Shown one piece after another: positions 5,915-6,290 of a stretch of DNA of 6,290 nucleotides; within the stretch, counting starts at the first letter, position 1; each line of letters opens with the position of its first letter. The translations under genes were made by a program, and so were the position numbers. This DNA comes from JAQSWP01 sp050185515 (GTDB lineage Bacteria > Pseudomonadota > Alphaproteobacteria > Reyranellales > JAQSWP01): positions 1 through 6,290 of the forward strand of contig JBFWZG010000167.1 in assembly GCA_050185515.1 (NCBI GenBank), read 5' to 3'. The notes beneath the pieces were generated by a model, which ran no database searches, was not told where the DNA came from, and was given only the letters and a program-made list of their open reading frames with translations.

Positions 5915-6290
5915 TTATCCGCGATTGAGCTCGCGCATCGCCTTGTCCAGCCCCTCGAGCGTCAGCGGATACATGCGATCGGACATCAGCTGCTTCAGCA
6001 GCTGGATGGAGGGCGTATAGGGCCAGTGCCGCTCGGGCACCGGGTTCAGCCACACTGCGCTCTGGTAGATGTCGGCGACGCGCTGAATCCAGGCCTGGCC
6101 CGCCTCCTCGTTCCAGTGCTCGACCGAGCCGCCGGGATAGACGATCTCGTACGGGCTCATCGAGCCGTCGCCGACGAAGATCACCTTGTAGTCCGACGGG
6201 TAGGTATGGAGCATCTGCCAGGTCGGCAGGAAGTCCGAATGGCGGCGGCGATTGTCCTTCCACACCTTCTCGTACAGGCAGTTGTGGAAG
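5915..6290 (-). CDS. CoxE-like VWA-domain protein, C-terminal part, 5' end outside window
   Basis: The frame is open from the right edge to TAA at 5917-5915, showing the last 124 whole codons before the stop. The visible part matches the C-terminal half of the VWA domain in the CoxE-like family. YKVIFVGDGSMSPYEI is a buried strand followed by a conserved acidic loop. GGSVEHWNEEAGQAWIQRV, WLNPVPERHWPYTPSI and MYPLTLEGLDKAM are further landmarks of the family. The MIDAS metal-binding DxSxS motif should lie upstream, outside the window. CoxE-like proteins often work with a MoxR-type AAA+ ATPase in assembling or activating metalloenzymes, so such an ATPase gene may lie beyond the right edge, but this cannot be seen. 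A GTG at 6265 could be mistaken for a start, but the conserved reading continues upstream of it (FHNCLYEK). The MDR gene follows on the same strand after 90 nt and may be co-transcribed. Confidence 0.85.
   Translation of the reverse strand, partial: FHNCLYEKVWKDNRRRHSDFLPTWQMLHTYPSDYKVIFVGDGSMSPYEIVYPGGSVEHWNEEAGQAWIQRVADIYQSAVWLNPVPERHWPYTPSIQLLKQLMSDRMYPLTLEGLDKAMRELNRG

Overview
This is a GC-rich window with densely packed genes, small intergenic gaps and no RNA gene or mobile element that I can see. The combination of genes suggests an alphaproteobacterium of the Hyphomicrobiales/Rhodospirillales type. The most telling are a class III cyclase fused to a TolB-like domain and TPRs, a CoxE-like VWA protein, a zinc-independent MDR reductase and a stand-alone PhyH dioxygenase. 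This placement is inferred from family distribution and base composition, not from a marker gene.

Layout. Five genes lie on the + strand. The first is the 3' part of a CaCA-type Na+/Ca2+ exchanger (1-561), followed by a small GC-rich hairpin. Next comes a complete 586-residue adenylate/guanylate cyclase with TolB-like and TPR regions (713-2473), preceded by a 151-nt gap. After a 128-nt gap, three closely spaced genes probably form one transcription unit: a DJ-1/PfpI-family protein (2602-3222), a MmcQ/YjbR-family protein (3244-3609) and a phytanoyl-CoA dioxygenase-family Fe(II)/2-oxoglutarate enzyme (3654-4817). Two genes on the - strand converge on this unit with only 14 nt between stop codons: an NADP-dependent MDR oxidoreductase (4832-5824) and, upstream of it, the C-terminal part of a CoxE-like VWA protein (5915 to the window edge). 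A 56-nt imperfect inverted repeat fills most of the 90-nt gap between these two.

How the genes may work together. The cyclase looks like a free-standing cytosolic signalling enzyme. Its C-terminal TolB-like and TPR regions probably mediate protein contacts. The DJ-1/YjbR/PhyH group has no recognisable pathway. The PhyH enzyme and the MDR reductase could both act on lipid-like or carbonyl substrates, but they are on opposite strands and nothing in the sequence ties them together.

Most of the window is ordinary chromosomal content, and I do not see a convincing undescribed system. The points most worth checking are the inverted repeat between the two - strand genes, the replaced substrate-specificity lysine in the cyclase, and the uncharacterised three-gene group.
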